Shown: in pieces, positions 7,343-16,157 of the stretch | Numbering within the stretch: the stretch's first letter is position 1 | Layout of the letters: every line of letters begins with the position of its first letter | DNA from: Chloroflexota bacterium | Lineage (GTDB): Bacteria > Chloroflexota > Anaerolineae > VGOG01 | Direction of reading: 5' to 3' | Length of the DNA: 49,763 nt | NCBI GenBank assembly: GCA_030611885.1 | Contig: JAUWOY010000021.1 | Location: 1 to 49,763 of the forward strand | Translations under genes and position numbers: made by a program | The notes under the pieces: generated by a model | What the model saw: the letters and a program-made list of their open reading frames with translations, nothing else | Told to the model about the DNA's origin: nothing | Databases searched by the model: none

Positions 7343-8212
7343 CTATCCGGCGGCTTTCAGTCGCTGGCGATAGGCTTTGATCCACCGCGCACCCCATTCG
7401 TCGCGCCCCATCGAGAGGTCAGCCGCCAGGATGGCCGTAGCTACCTCTTTGTGCAGCGGGTTGATGATGGGACAGGTCAGGCCGGCGTGGATGGTCATGA
7501 CGATGAAGGCGGCGTTGATGGCATTACGATCGGGCATACCAAAGGAGATGTTGCTCACCCCCATGGTGATGTTGACCCCGAACTCCGCGACGATCATCTC
7601 AATGGCGTCCAAAGCGATCTTCCCTGCATGGTGATCCGCTCCCAGCGTCAGCGCCAGCGGGTCAATCACCACGTCCTCAGCCGGTATGCCCAGCTTGCCC
7701 GCGCGCTCGATGATCTTCCTGGCCACCGCGAACCGGGCCTCCGCCGTGGGAGGGATGCCATCGTCGTCCATGCACAGGCCGATCACCGCCGCGCCGTACT
7801 CCTTGACCAGCAGCAGCACGCTCTCCAGTCGCGCTTCCTCGCCATTGACGGAGTTGATCAGGGCCTTGCCGTCGTAGATCTTCAAGGCCGCTTCCAAAGC
7901 CTGCAAATCGGCGGTGTCAATGCACAGGGGCACGTCGGTGACCTCGCAGACAGCCTTGATGGCCTGGGTGAGCAGGGCTGGCTCGTCGGCGCCAGGGACG
8001 CCGACGTTGACATCCAGGATCTTGGCTCCCGCTTCGACCTGAGCCACAGCGTCTCGGCGCACGATGTCGAAGTTGCCCTCGTTCAGTGTCGCCGCCAACT
8101 TCTTGCGCCCCGTCGGGTTGATCCGCTCGCCGATGATGACGCAAGGTCGGTCACGGCTGATGAGGACTTCTTTTGTTTTAGAGCTGACAGTAGTTGTGAG
8201 ATTCTCTGCCAT
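7343..8212 (-). CDS. Methyltetrahydrofolate:corrinoid methyltransferase (MtgA/AcsE-like)
   Basis: A 289-aa pterin-binding (dihydropteroate-synthase fold) protein of the MtgA/AcsE/MtvA type and of the size expected for the stand-alone enzymes. Motifs: GERINPTGRKKL near residue 25-36, ILDVNVGVPGADE, LCIDTAD, LINSVNGEEAR, and GVSNISFGMPDR. It moves methyl groups between a methyl-corrinoid protein and THF. Start MAENLTTT (8212) follows a GGGGG-rich ribosome site; a longer frame upstream is not conserved in style. With mttB2, the corrinoid protein and mttB1 directly downstream, it supplies the acceptor step of an MttB:corrinoid:THF demethylation system. Confidence 0.9.
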   Translation of the reverse strand: MAENLTTTVSSKTKEVLISRDRPCVIIGERINPTGRKKLAATLNEGNFDIVRRDAVAQVEAGAKILDVNVGVPGADEPALLTQAIKAVCEVTDVPLCIDTADLQALEAALKIYDGKALINSVNGEEARLESVLLLVKEYGAAVIGLCMDDDGIPPTAEARFAVARKIIERAGKLGIPAEDVVIDPLALTLGADHHAGKIALDAIEMIVAEFGVNITMGVSNISFGMPDRNAINAAFIVMTIHAGLTCPIINPLHKEVATAILAADLSMGRDEWGARWIKAYRQRLKAAG

Positions 8213-8256
8213 TTTTCCCCCTTCAATAGTTGATATGGAAACAAGCGTCCGTGCGT

Positions 8257-9147
8257 TTATCTTTGTAACGCGATCACGCCCGCTAACACCAGCCCACCCC
8301 CGATTATCTGGAGCCAGGTCAGTGATTCGCCCAGAAAAATAGCGGCCCACAGCGCTGCCATCACCGGTTCGACAGTCGCCAAAATGGCCGCCACCGTAGC
8401 TTCCAGAAAACGCAGGCTAAAGGTGTACAATGCATAGCCGCCCAGCGTAGGCACCAGCGCCAGGATCACCAGCCACGCTACTGCACCGGGCTGCGAGAAT
8501 GCGGATCCGATGCTCGATGCTGATTGTGTGGCTAACAGGAACAGCGCGCCAGCGGCAAAGGCGTAGGTGATAATGGTCCAAAAACTATAGCGCCCCAGCG
8601 CCCGCCGGCCGAAGATGCCATATAGCCCATAAGTTACGCCACTGCCCAGGCCCCACAGCAGCCCCACCCGGTTCAGAGACAGGAATTGCGCGTCGAAAAT
8701 GCGCACTATCAGCGCCACTCCCGCGGCCGTCAATAGCAGGGCCATCCCCTTTCGTTGGTCAATCCGCTCGCCCAGCAGAGGCCAGGCGAATAGCGCCGCC
8801 CAGGCTGGTGCCGTGTAATTGAGCACCGTCGCCACTCCAACGTCAATCAACGACACGGCATACACCCAGCAAGTCTGGAACAATGCCACGCAGATCAGGC
8901 CAAACAGCAAGAAGAAGGGTACGTCGCGGGCTCGGATGCGCAGCGACTTTCGGTCCAGCACGCCCAGAACAGCAAACAGGATCAGCGCTGCCAGAGTCAT
9001 CCGCACCGCAGCGACTGTCAGCGGCGGCAGGCCGTAGCCCTGGATCAAATGCTTGATGATGGTACCGCTGGTTGCGAAGAGGGAAGCCGCCAGCAGAACG
9101 GCGATGGTGCCTGCCCAGTGCCCCTTTAGCCGACTGGTATCTTTCAC
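8257..9147 (-). CDS. EamA/DMT-family membrane transporter
   Basis: A 296-aa polytopic membrane protein with about ten hydrophobic segments in two EamA repeats; the N-terminal one begins AGTIAVLLAASLFATSGTII and the second contains VTYGLYGIFGRRAL. DMT-family carriers move small metabolites, often exporting amino acids. I place the start at GTG 9147 (VKDTSRLKGH), two bases after the mttB3 stop; the longer frame runs back into mttB3. It sits inside the riboswitch-headed methyltransferase unit, so it may handle a substrate or a demethylated product, but direction and cargo are unknown. Confidence 0.85.
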   Translation of the reverse strand: MKDTSRLKGHWAGTIAVLLAASLFATSGTIIKHLIQGYGLPPLTVAAVRMTLAALILFAVLGVLDRKSLRIRARDVPFFLLFGLICVALFQTCWVYAVSLIDVGVATVLNYTAPAWAALFAWPLLGERIDQRKGMALLLTAAGVALIVRIFDAQFLSLNRVGLLWGLGSGVTYGLYGIFGRRALGRYSFWTIITYAFAAGALFLLATQSASSIGSAFSQPGAVAWLVILALVPTLGGYALYTFSLRFLEATVAAILATVEPVMAALWAAIFLGESLTWLQIIGGGLVLAGVIALQR

Positions 9148-9149
9148 AG

Positions 9150-10562
9150 TTAATGTTCTGCTACAAAGGCCTGCAACTGGCGGGCCGTCGTCGCATCCAG
9201 TGGCGGATCCTGGTGCTCGGCCAGCAACTGCTGCCAACGCTGGCGGGCGCGGGCGACCGCATCCTGCCGACCACCTGTCATCCATGCTTCAAGTCCACCC
9301 CGGTCGCAGACTGCCGGCTGCCAGAACTCGCTGCGGCAACGCTTCACGGTGTGCGGCTCCACGAGGAAGTTGCCACCGGGCCCGACTTTAGCGATCACGT
9401 TGTAGGCCAGCGTTTCGGGGGTGACGGCGATCCCACGTCGGAAGCGACGCACCATGCCACACATCTCGTCGTCGAGCACGAACTTCTCGTAGGAGAAAGC
9501 AAGATAAGAACTGAGAATGCCCGCAGCGTGCAGTACAAAGTCCACGCCGCTGTTGACAGCGGTTAGCAGGCCGAGCATTGATTCAAAGCCTGCCTGAGCA
9601 TCGGGACTGTGGGCGTCGGTCAGTGCGCCGCCGCTACGACAGGGAAGCCTATAGTGGCGAGCCATCTGCGCCGTAGCCGTCACGACCAGCGAAAGTTCTG
9701 GGCTGCCGATGGACAAAGCGCCTGTTCTCATATCCACATTGCTCGACGTGGAACCGAAGACGACCGGCGTGCCCGGGCTGATCAGTTGGGTCAGCGTGAT
9801 CCCGGCCAAGAGCTCAGCGGTCTGCATGGCCAGCATGCCGGCCAGGGTGATGGGGGCAGAGGCGCCGGCCATGGCCAACGCGGCGACGACGACCGGCTGC
9901 CGCCAGCGGGCGTACTCCATTAACGCTTCGACCATCTTGTGACCGTAGCGCAACGGGCTGAGGCTGTTGATCAAACCGATGGTCACCGGCTGCTCCTTCA
10001 CCACGTCCTCGCCGAACAAGATGGACGCCATCTCCATCGCGTGAGACGCTCCGGCCTTTCCTTCGACAGCCCCCATGAACGGTTTGTCCGAATGCACTAT
10101 GTTGGCATGCATCATGTTAAGGTGCGCCGTTTCAGGCGGTATATCCCTCGGCTCTATCAACAGGTAACCACTCATATCCTGGTTGGGCAGTGCCTGGGCC
10201 AGCCGCGCTATGTTATGGTAATCCTCCATTGTCGGCTCGCGCTTCCCTTCCTCATAATCCACGAGGAAAGGCGCGCCGTAGCCTGGGACGAAGACTGGAG
10301 TGCCGTCGCCAACGACTACGCTCTTGTCAGGATCGCGGGCGCGGATGGTGAACCGCGATGGGGCCGCCTCCAGGGCCTTCATCACCTGCTTCTCGTCGAG
10401 ATAGGCGGTGTGGCTATTGGTCTTGATCCCGTGTTTCCTAAAGACAGCGATCGCCTCGTCATCCAGGAACTTAACGCCAACGTCGGCCAATAGCCGCATG
10501 CTGGTGTTATGGATCTGCTCTATATCAGCGGGCGAGAGAAACTCACTCCAGTGACGGAGCAT
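9150..10562 (-). CDS. MttB-family methyltransferase, paralogue 3
   Basis: A 470-aa MttB-superfamily protein, somewhat shorter than its neighbours and of a different branch: it begins MLRHWSEFLSPADIEQIHNTS and lacks the MRxNYQ start. The glycine-rich site reads VFVPGYGAPF in place of YFGTGSDCP, the central motif is RSGGALTDAHSPDAQAG, and the C-terminal motif is KVGPGGNFLVEPHT. No in-frame amber. It lies directly between the LivM permease and the EamA carrier, so it is part of the riboswitch-headed unit. The altered motifs suggest a different substrate from paralogues 1 and 2. Confidence 0.85.
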   Translation of the reverse strand: MLRHWSEFLSPADIEQIHNTSMRLLADVGVKFLDDEAIAVFRKHGIKTNSHTAYLDEKQVMKALEAAPSRFTIRARDPDKSVVVGDGTPVFVPGYGAPFLVDYEEGKREPTMEDYHNIARLAQALPNQDMSGYLLIEPRDIPPETAHLNMMHANIVHSDKPFMGAVEGKAGASHAMEMASILFGEDVVKEQPVTIGLINSLSPLRYGHKMVEALMEYARWRQPVVVAALAMAGASAPITLAGMLAMQTAELLAGITLTQLISPGTPVVFGSTSSNVDMRTGALSIGSPELSLVVTATAQMARHYRLPCRSGGALTDAHSPDAQAGFESMLGLLTAVNSGVDFVLHAAGILSSYLAFSYEKFVLDDEMCGMVRRFRRGIAVTPETLAYNVIAKVGPGGNFLVEPHTVKRCRSEFWQPAVCDRGGLEAWMTGGRQDAVARARQRWQQLLAEHQDPPLDATTARQLQAFVAEH

Positions 10563-10614
10563 CAGGGCACTCCTTCATTCATTGGACAAAGTCCGTTGCC
10601 TGATCCAGTCATGA

Positions 10615-11676
10615 CTACTGCGAACGAAATGATTTTATCTTCGCCACAGCCCATCTATAAAAGCCCGCCAGACCGTCGGGATAGAAAATCATCACCACGA
10701 TCATCAACACACCGTAGATCACCAGATGCAGCCCAGGGAGGTCTGTCAGGTTTGACCTGAGATACTCGATGAAGAATATGAAGGGGAACGCTGTGACCAT
10801 CCCCCCCCAGAGGCTCCCCCGCCCGCCAATGTAGGCCAGGGCCAGTACCTCCACGGTCTTCGAGGTATGCATGACCGTCTTGGGAGTCAAACTGCCGATG
10901 TAATGGGCATAGAAACCGCCCAGAAGGCCGGCGAAGATACAGGAAAGAGTGAAATTAATGATCCTGTAACGTGTAGGATTGATGCCCGAAGCCCGCGCGG
11001 CGTCAATGTTTTGGCCAATGCACCGGAATGCCAACCCCAGATGTGATTTGGTCACCAGCCTCAGGGTGATGTAGGTCAGCACCAACATGGCCAGGATGAC
11101 GTAGAAGTAAGGGCGGTTGGAGGTCGTCTCCATGAGGGGGCATGGATTGAACCCGAGCGAGCCGCGAGTGATGCTGGTCAGGTTGGTCGCCAGCCCCATC
11201 AACGCGATACCCGCAAACCAGGCCATCACAGCGGCGTAGATGCCGCGCAACCGCAGCGTCAACCAGCCCAGGAGGAACCCAAACATGCCAGCGACCAACG
11301 TGCCAATCCAGATGGTGATCCAGGGCGACCAGCCTGGGTGAATCGCGACGATGCCCACATCGTTCGAGAGGATGGCCGACGTGTAGGCCCCCAGGCCCAG
11401 GACGGCGGCAAAGCCAAAGTTGACCACATTAATATAGCCGCCCGTGAAGTCAAAGGCAACCGCCTGTGCCCCCAGGAAAGCGCCCATGATCAGCCAACGC
11501 AATATATGTTCCTGGTCGAATGGCGGGATCAAGGGGAGCAGGGCAACGAGGATGAACAAAGCCAGCCCCAGTGGGGAGACCCCGACGTGGCCCAGCGCCG
11601 TCGTAAACCCCTTCCATGCGCCTGTCAGACCTGGCGCCCGTTTGGTCTCAAGAGTCTTCTCGTTGTTCACGTTCAT
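10615..11676 (-). CDS. LivM-like ABC permease
   Basis: A 353-aa inner-membrane permease of the branched-chain amino-acid (HAAT) ABC family, LivM branch. The start MNVNNEKT (11676) gives a short cytoplasmic lead and then about nine to ten membrane segments. The coupling region near residues 245-265 reads GINPTRYRIINFTLSC, after a long GLAFRCIGQN stretch that is typical of LivM. It pairs with the LivH gene directly upstream. HAAT systems import amino acids, urea or amides, but the setting suggests a methylated amino acid or betaine. Confidence 0.88.
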   Translation of the reverse strand: MNVNNEKTLETKRAPGLTGAWKGFTTALGHVGVSPLGLALFILVALLPLIPPFDQEHILRWLIMGAFLGAQAVAFDFTGGYINVVNFGFAAVLGLGAYTSAILSNDVGIVAIHPGWSPWITIWIGTLVAGMFGFLLGWLTLRLRGIYAAVMAWFAGIALMGLATNLTSITRGSLGFNPCPLMETTSNRPYFYVILAMLVLTYITLRLVTKSHLGLAFRCIGQNIDAARASGINPTRYRIINFTLSCIFAGLLGGFYAHYIGSLTPKTVMHTSKTVEVLALAYIGGRGSLWGGMVTAFPFIFFIEYLRSNLTDLPGLHLVIYGVLMIVVMIFYPDGLAGFYRWAVAKIKSFRSQ

Positions 11677-11683
11677 TGCCCCC

Positions 11684-12733
11684 TTACTGCTCCTGGACTC
11701 CCTTAACCTCACTGCCAAAAATGCCGGATGGCACGAATAGCAGCACCAGGATCATGATTGCGACCGGCACGACATTTTCCCACGCGACGCCAACGAACTG
11801 CTGCGTGAATGTCTGGAGGACCGCCACGATGAAGCCACCTGCGATAGAGCCGGCCACATTGCCAAGTCCAACCAGCATAACCACGTACCACGCTATGTAC
11901 AGTGGCCTTGACCCCACGGTTGGATATGCCGGGAACATAAATAAGAGGCTCGCCCCTGCAAGTGTCGCCAGTGCCGTGGCCAGGGCGAAGGTCAAGGTGT
12001 GTATACTATTCACATTGATGCCGACCATCTGGGCCCCAGTCTCATCCTGGGACACAGCACGTATCGCCCGCCCCATGCGCGTTCTCTGCAGGAAGAGCCA
12101 CAAGGACACAATGCTGATCATGGCGACGACGAAAGCAACGATACGATCCAGAGTCAGCCGCACGCCGAGGAACTCCAGCGGCTCCACATCCCAGTAGCGG
12201 GTAATCCCACGGAAGTTGGGGCCGAGTGTCAGCGTCGCGCCGTTGGTCATAACGAATGAGATGCCAACTGTCAGCAGGAAGGCGTTCATCACCCACCCTC
12301 TCCGCGTGCGAATGCGCAGGGGATAGAAGACCAGCTTCTCAATGACAACTCCCAGGATGAAGCCGGCCGGAAGCGCCACGATCATGCCCACAAATGGCGC
12401 GACCGTGCTCAGGAATATGTTGGGGTTTTCGGCCAGGTAGTTCTGCAGTGGCGTGAAGATAAAGTAGGCTACGTAGGCTCCTACCATGAACGATTCACCG
12501 TGGGCGAAATGACAAATGTTCATCACGCCGAAGACTAGCGCCAGACCTACTGCCATCAGAGCCCACATGCCGCCCGCGACAATGGTATTTGCGAGTTGCG
12601 ATGGGCCAGCCACCACGCCAATCACCACGGCAAGCGCTAAAGTAAGCAGGATCACGAGCCAGGCGGCTGGCTTGGCCTTGATACTCAAAAGCAGGCTTTC
12701 CCAGAATGAAGGATCGTCCTTCATTTCTTCCAT
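11684..12733 (-). CDS. LivH-like ABC permease
   Basis: A 349-aa inner-membrane permease, LivH branch of the HAAT family. It shows GGMWALMAVGLALVFGVMNICHFAHGE (seen in part: GLALVFGVMN and FAHGES), the family marker near the second membrane segment, and a coupling helix around TRMGRAIRAVSQDETGAQM. It is longer than E. coli LivH (308 aa) because of an N-terminal extension of about 30 residues. The start has GGGAGG 6 nt upstream. It ends 8 bp before the LivM gene. Confidence 0.88.
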   Translation of the reverse strand: MEEMKDDPSFWESLLLSIKAKPAAWLVILLTLALAVVIGVVAGPSQLANTIVAGGMWALMAVGLALVFGVMNICHFAHGESFMVGAYVAYFIFTPLQNYLAENPNIFLSTVAPFVGMIVALPAGFILGVVIEKLVFYPLRIRTRRGWVMNAFLLTVGISFVMTNGATLTLGPNFRGITRYWDVEPLEFLGVRLTLDRIVAFVVAMISIVSLWLFLQRTRMGRAIRAVSQDETGAQMVGINVNSIHTLTFALATALATLAGASLLFMFPAYPTVGSRPLYIAWYVVMLVGLGNVAGSIAGGFIVAVLQTFTQQFVGVAWENVVPVAIMILVLLFVPSGIFGSEVKGVQEQ

Positions 12734-12850
12734 GCGAAACCTCCCTCATCGGCAGTTAGGGTTAGCGCCCTAAACTTGTGGTTAACCTGGTACAGCCGGG
12801 CATAAATCCTTCGATTGCCAAAACTACCCAAAGACTTCCACCGAGGTGTA

Positions 12851-13564
12851 TTAGATGCCCATATACGCAGATCTGACGTGTTCGTTGTTGGTCAGGTCTG
12901 AACTCTTGCCCTCAATGGCTATCTTCCCCTGCTCAAGAACGTATCCGCGATCGGCGATGCGCAGCGCGCTCGCGACGTTCTGCTCGACCAGCAGGATCGT
13001 CACCCCGCGCTGTTGGAGCGTCACCAGAGCATCGAAGACATTCGTGACCAGTTGGGGGGCCAGACCGAGAGACGGTTCGTCCACCAAGAGCATCTCTGGT
13101 TGGGACATCATCCCCCTGGCGATGGCCAGCATCTTCCGTTCGCCGCCACTCATGGTGCCGGCCAACTGCTTTTCTCGCTCTTTCAGCCGAGGAAACAGGC
13201 TGTAGACGAAATTGAGGGCCTCTAACTGTTTCTGCTTGTCGCGAACGTTGTAGGCGCCCAACAGGAGATTCTCCCGAACCGTCATGTTGGTGAACAGGTT
13301 TAACATCTCGGAGACGAAACTGATACCCATGCTGCTGATGGTGTGTGCCGGCTTGCCGCCGATGGACTGACTCTTGAACCGGACATCGCCCCCCTGCGGG
13401 GCAATGAAGCCGGCGATTGTCTTGAGTGTGGTGGTCTTGCCAGCGCCGTTCGCCCCCAGCAGGCACACGAACTCCCCCTCTTCGACGTGAAGGGAGACCT
13501 CCCACAGCACTTGCAAGAAGCCGTATCCGGCATCCACGTTCTCTACTTCGAGCAATGGTTTCAT
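12851..13564 (-). CDS. LivF-like ABC ATPase
   Basis: A 237-aa ATP-binding subunit, LivF type. Walker A GANGAGKTT (about residues 37-45), signature MSGGERKML, Walker B MLLVDEPSLGLAP, and the switch histidine replaced by Q in LLVEQNV, as is normal for LivF. It would form a heterodimer with the LivG protein encoded just upstream. The 117-bp gap to livH holds no gene. Confidence 0.9.
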   Translation of the reverse strand: MKPLLEVENVDAGYGFLQVLWEVSLHVEEGEFVCLLGANGAGKTTTLKTIAGFIAPQGGDVRFKSQSIGGKPAHTISSMGISFVSEMLNLFTNMTVRENLLLGAYNVRDKQKQLEALNFVYSLFPRLKEREKQLAGTMSGGERKMLAIARGMMSQPEMLLVDEPSLGLAPQLVTNVFDALVTLQQRGVTILLVEQNVASALRIADRGYVLEQGKIAIEGKSSDLTNNEHVRSAYMGI

Positions 13565-13606
13565 CCTATCAACTCCTTCGATCCAGCGCCGTTGTCACGG
13601 CGGGCG

Positions 13607-14338
13607 CTAGTCGGCCGTGTGGCCTTCGCCCAGGTATGCTTCCAGCACTCTGGGGTCGTTGGCAACTTCCTGGGCCGGCCCCTCGGCGATCTTGGTGCCA
13701 TACTGAAGCACTGCAATCCTGTCACACAGCCCCATAATGACGCGCATAATGTGCTCGACCATGAGGATCGAGATGCCACTGTCCCGGATCTTGCGGATGA
13801 TATCCATCAGGTCGCCCAGCTCACCCGTGGTCAACCCGGCTGCCAGTTCGTCAAGCAGCAACAACTTCGGCCGGCACGCCAGCGCCCGGGCCAGATCGAT
13901 CCGTTTGAGTTGCACGGTGTTCAGTTGGTCGGCACGCGTGTCTTTGGGCATGGAGAACTCGACGAAGTCCAGTATCTCTGCCGCGACCACTTCCGGGCGT
14001 TTGGAATGCTTGTGTGTAGAGCCAAAGATGACTCCGGCGAGCACGTTCTCCATCGCTGTCAGTTGAGGAAAGGGTTGGCAGATTTGGAATGTCCTCGCCA
14101 TTCCCCTGTGGCACATGACGTCAGCCTGTTGGCCCGTCGTATCCTCGCCGAGGAAGTGGACGCGCCCCCCACTGGGAGGGTAAGTCCCCGTGATGCAATT
14201 AATGAGGGTGGTCTTGCCCGCGCCGTTGGGGCCGATCAATCCGAAGATCTCCCCCTCGTCCACGTGCAGCGAGACGCGGTTGACTGCCGTGAGACCACCG
14301 AAGTTTTTGACAAGTTCTTGCGTTTCAAGGATGATCAT
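13607..14338 (-). CDS. LivG-like ABC ATPase
   Basis: A 243-aa ATP-binding subunit, LivG type. Walker A GPNGAGKTT, the long Q-loop insert GMARTFQICQPFPQLTAMENV typical of LivG, Walker B LLLLDELAAGL, and switch histidine in MVEHIMR. The ABC signature is degenerate: the site reads LNTVQLKRIDLARAL instead of LSGGQ-type, as happens in some LivG proteins. The start is ATG 14338 (AGGTGG 6 nt upstream) rather than the in-frame GTG at 14347. Confidence 0.88.
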   Translation of the reverse strand: MIILETQELVKNFGGLTAVNRVSLHVDEGEIFGLIGPNGAGKTTLINCITGTYPPSGGRVHFLGEDTTGQQADVMCHRGMARTFQICQPFPQLTAMENVLAGVIFGSTHKHSKRPEVVAAEILDFVEFSMPKDTRADQLNTVQLKRIDLARALACRPKLLLLDELAAGLTTGELGDLMDIIRKIRDSGISILMVEHIMRVIMGLCDRIAVLQYGTKIAEGPAQEVANDPRVLEAYLGEGHTAD

Positions 14339-14392
14339 CAGCCCCACCTGCTCTTACGATTTGCGCGTTCCTTTCCCAAAAGAGAAGGAGGC

Positions 14393-14430
14393 AGAGGGAA
14401 GGGTGGCGAGAACTCGGCCACCCTTCCTCT
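14393..14430 (-). other. Intercistronic hairpin between livK and livG
   Basis: Arms of about 14 bp (AGAGGGAAGGGTGGC with its near-perfect complement) with no U-tract, placed between the binding-protein gene and the ATPase gene. Such hairpins often let the binding-protein mRNA outlast the rest; that role is inferred. Confidence 0.45.
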
Positions 14431-14441
14431 ATACGCGATTG

Positions 14442-15767
14442 TTACGGCATGGGCTGCAGATTCTGCTCCGCCCATTCGATCGGGAAAACGACCTTGCCAA
14501 CGCCGTCGAAGTACTGGAGTACCGGGAAGACATAGTAGCCCTTGCCCACGATGGGATCGGGGATGGTCTCCGGCGTGAACTTGTACTCCTCCATCACGAT
14601 GCCGTCGGTATAGCTCCACTCGCCCGTCTGCAGCTTATCCCGGGCAAATTCGGCGAGGGTCTCTTTGTTCAGTTCACCCGTTTCCTCGTAAACCTGTTCA
14701 GCGACCTGGATGAACATATTGGCGCAGTCGTATGACAATCCAGCTGCTGAGGGGCTGGGCTTGAGATCATACCCTTCCCTGAACTCCTCGGCGAAGGCTT
14801 TGGCCTCCTCAGTGGTCCAGCCGGGGATCTGATCCAGCACGTAGTTGGAGGATTCGCCGGTCAGGTCGTACCATTCGCCCACCCAGCCGAGACCATCGGC
14901 AATGATGAGGCTTTCGAGTCCCACTTCGTCTGCCTGCTTGATGAAGGCAGAGATGAAGGGTGGCGAGGTGGTGGTGCCAGCGACCACAGTCGGGTTCAGA
15001 TTCTTGAACTTGTTCAGCAAAGGATAGAACTCGGTCTGTTCGATAGGGGAATACTCCTCAGCGACGATCTCCCAGCCGACGTCCTCGAACTGTCCCTTGA
15101 TGGCATTGCCGAAACTGCGGCCCCAATCAGTGTCCTCGCCGTAGATAGCCACGGTTTTCTCTTCGGGCGTCAGGATGCCGCGGGCAATAGCGTCCTCAAG
15201 GGCCTCCACGTAGGCGATGCTCAACTTCCCAGGAGAGGGCCACCACTTGCAGACCCAATAGAAGTACTTGCCTGGATCGGAAAGCCACTTTTCATTGACC
15301 ACTTCGGTGGCGCCAAAGGGGCAAAAGTGGGGCATTTTGTACTTGGCGGCTATATCCATACACGACACCGACACCGAGCTGTGCCAGTTGATGATGGCAG
15401 CCTGGATGCCGTCCTGGACGATTGCCTGCTCGTAGGCTTGAGTGGCCTTGGCCGGGTCGGACTGGGAGTCGATCCAGACCGGTTCGATCTTGTACTTGCC
15501 GATTTGCCAGTTGATGGCATCGAAAGCCATCGTGGCTGAACCCTTGAACTCTTCGCCCGTGCGGGCACTCGGCCCACTGAACGGCCCCAGAATGCCCAGC
15601 TTGAAGACCTTCTCCGCAGCTACTGGCTTCGGTGTCGCCGTTGGCTCCTCCACCGGTTTGGGCGTCGGAGTGGGCGGCGCGGCCGTCGGCTTGGGCGTAC
15701 AGCTAGCAACGGCGAACACCAGTCCTGCAACTACCATCAGAAGTAAAAGCTTTCTTGCCCTGTTCAT
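14442..15767 (-). CDS. LivK-like substrate-binding lipoprotein
   Basis: A 441-aa periplasmic-binding-protein fold type I lipoprotein (Leu/Ile/Val-binding family). Signal peptide 1-22 with lipobox VASC; C23 is the lipidation site, followed by a Pro/Thr/Lys spacer (about 24-50). The mature domain starts FKLGILGPFSGPSARTGEEF and contains VAIYGEDTDWGR, usual for LivK-like proteins. It is first in the ABC-methyltransferase unit and lies about 120 nt downstream of the cobalamin riboswitch terminator. Ligand unknown; by context a methylated amine, a betaine or a corrinoid-related compound are all possible. Confidence 0.88.
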   Translation of the reverse strand: MNRARKLLLLMVVAGLVFAVASCTPKPTAAPPTPTPKPVEEPTATPKPVAAEKVFKLGILGPFSGPSARTGEEFKGSATMAFDAINWQIGKYKIEPVWIDSQSDPAKATQAYEQAIVQDGIQAAIINWHSSVSVSCMDIAAKYKMPHFCPFGATEVVNEKWLSDPGKYFYWVCKWWPSPGKLSIAYVEALEDAIARGILTPEEKTVAIYGEDTDWGRSFGNAIKGQFEDVGWEIVAEEYSPIEQTEFYPLLNKFKNLNPTVVAGTTTSPPFISAFIKQADEVGLESLIIADGLGWVGEWYDLTGESSNYVLDQIPGWTTEEAKAFAEEFREGYDLKPSPSAAGLSYDCANMFIQVAEQVYEETGELNKETLAEFARDKLQTGEWSYTDGIVMEEYKFTPETIPDPIVGKGYYVFPVLQYFDGVGKVVFPIEWAEQNLQPMP

Positions 15768-15857
15768 TTTATCCTCCTTCTCTCCTTACGTGTAGCGTTT
15801 ATATGTGATAGAACGGACTTCCTGATGGAACAGTCGGAAACAGTTGTGACGCGACAA

Positions 15858-15869
15858 TCACCTCCCTTC
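15858..15869 (-). promoter_or_regulatory. Strong ribosome-site-like motif in the livK leader
   Basis: On the minus strand GAAGGGAGGTGATTG, about 90 nt upstream of livK and separate from its own ribosome site. TTG 3 nt on opens a 23-codon frame that stops before livK. The same motif occurs in the leaders of both dppA-like genes (33151-33162, 47794-47806). Confidence 0.4.
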
Positions 15870-15889
15870 AAACCCAATATCTGTGCATT

Positions 15890-15923
15890 AAAAAAGGAGC
15901 AGTCGCATAAGCGATCTGCTCCC
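15890..15923 (-). terminator. Intrinsic terminator of the cobalamin riboswitch
   Basis: Minus strand: GGAGCAG stem with CTGCTCC, inner pair TCGC/GCGA, followed by TTTTTT. It starts about 25 nt after the B12 box and is placed as the expression platform of the riboswitch. Confidence 0.85.
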
Positions 15924-15947
15924 CTCTCCTCGGAAGTGCCCGATCAT

Positions 15948-16088
15948 GGCAAAGGCAGGCGGTCTGGCTCTCCTGGCTTATGGCTCCTGCCTATCTCCGA
16001 GTCATCGGCCAGGATCACAGTTGCGGGACAGCGCCGGACTCGCACCGGACTTCCCCTTTTCAGCCCCACATAAGGGACACCTTTGCCC
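15948..16088 (-). promoter_or_regulatory. Cobalamin (AdoCbl-type) riboswitch
   Basis: The minus strand holds the hallmark core GCGAGTCCGGCGCTGTCC followed by CGCAACTG (16019-16050), and the B12-box region AGCCAGGAGAGCC...CCTGCC (15953-15978). P1 closes with GGCAAAGG (16080-16087) against CCTTTGCC (15948-15955). An intrinsic terminator follows, so control is by premature termination. The regulated genes are livKGFHM and the methyltransferase genes behind them. I could not find a convincing promoter between the gntR terminator (16116) and P1, so transcription may come from the gntR promoter. Confidence 0.93.
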
Positions 16089-16115
16089 TTCAATCTATGC
16101 TTTTTTCAGAAACGC

Positions 16116-16140
16116 AAAAGGGCAAGCTCCGGCGCTTGCC
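16116..16140 (-). terminator. Intrinsic terminator after gntR
   Basis: Stem GGCAAGC / GCTTGCC with loop GCCGGA and a short CTTTT tail, 18 nt past the gntR stop. The U-tract is weak, so read-through into the riboswitch is possible. Confidence 0.55.
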
Positions 16141-16157
16141 GGGCACTGCCCTGACGC

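Noticed and set aside
7262-8233. Long plus-strand open frames opposite the methyltransferase genes
   Set aside because: They are antisense frames over conserved minus-strand genes, with no ribosome sites or recognisable motifs; their length follows from GC-rich codon usage.
16088-16120. A dedicated promoter for the cobalamin riboswitch
   Set aside because: TTGCCC or TTGCGT with TAGATT are present but spaced 22 or 14 nt apart, so I did not annotate a promoter.
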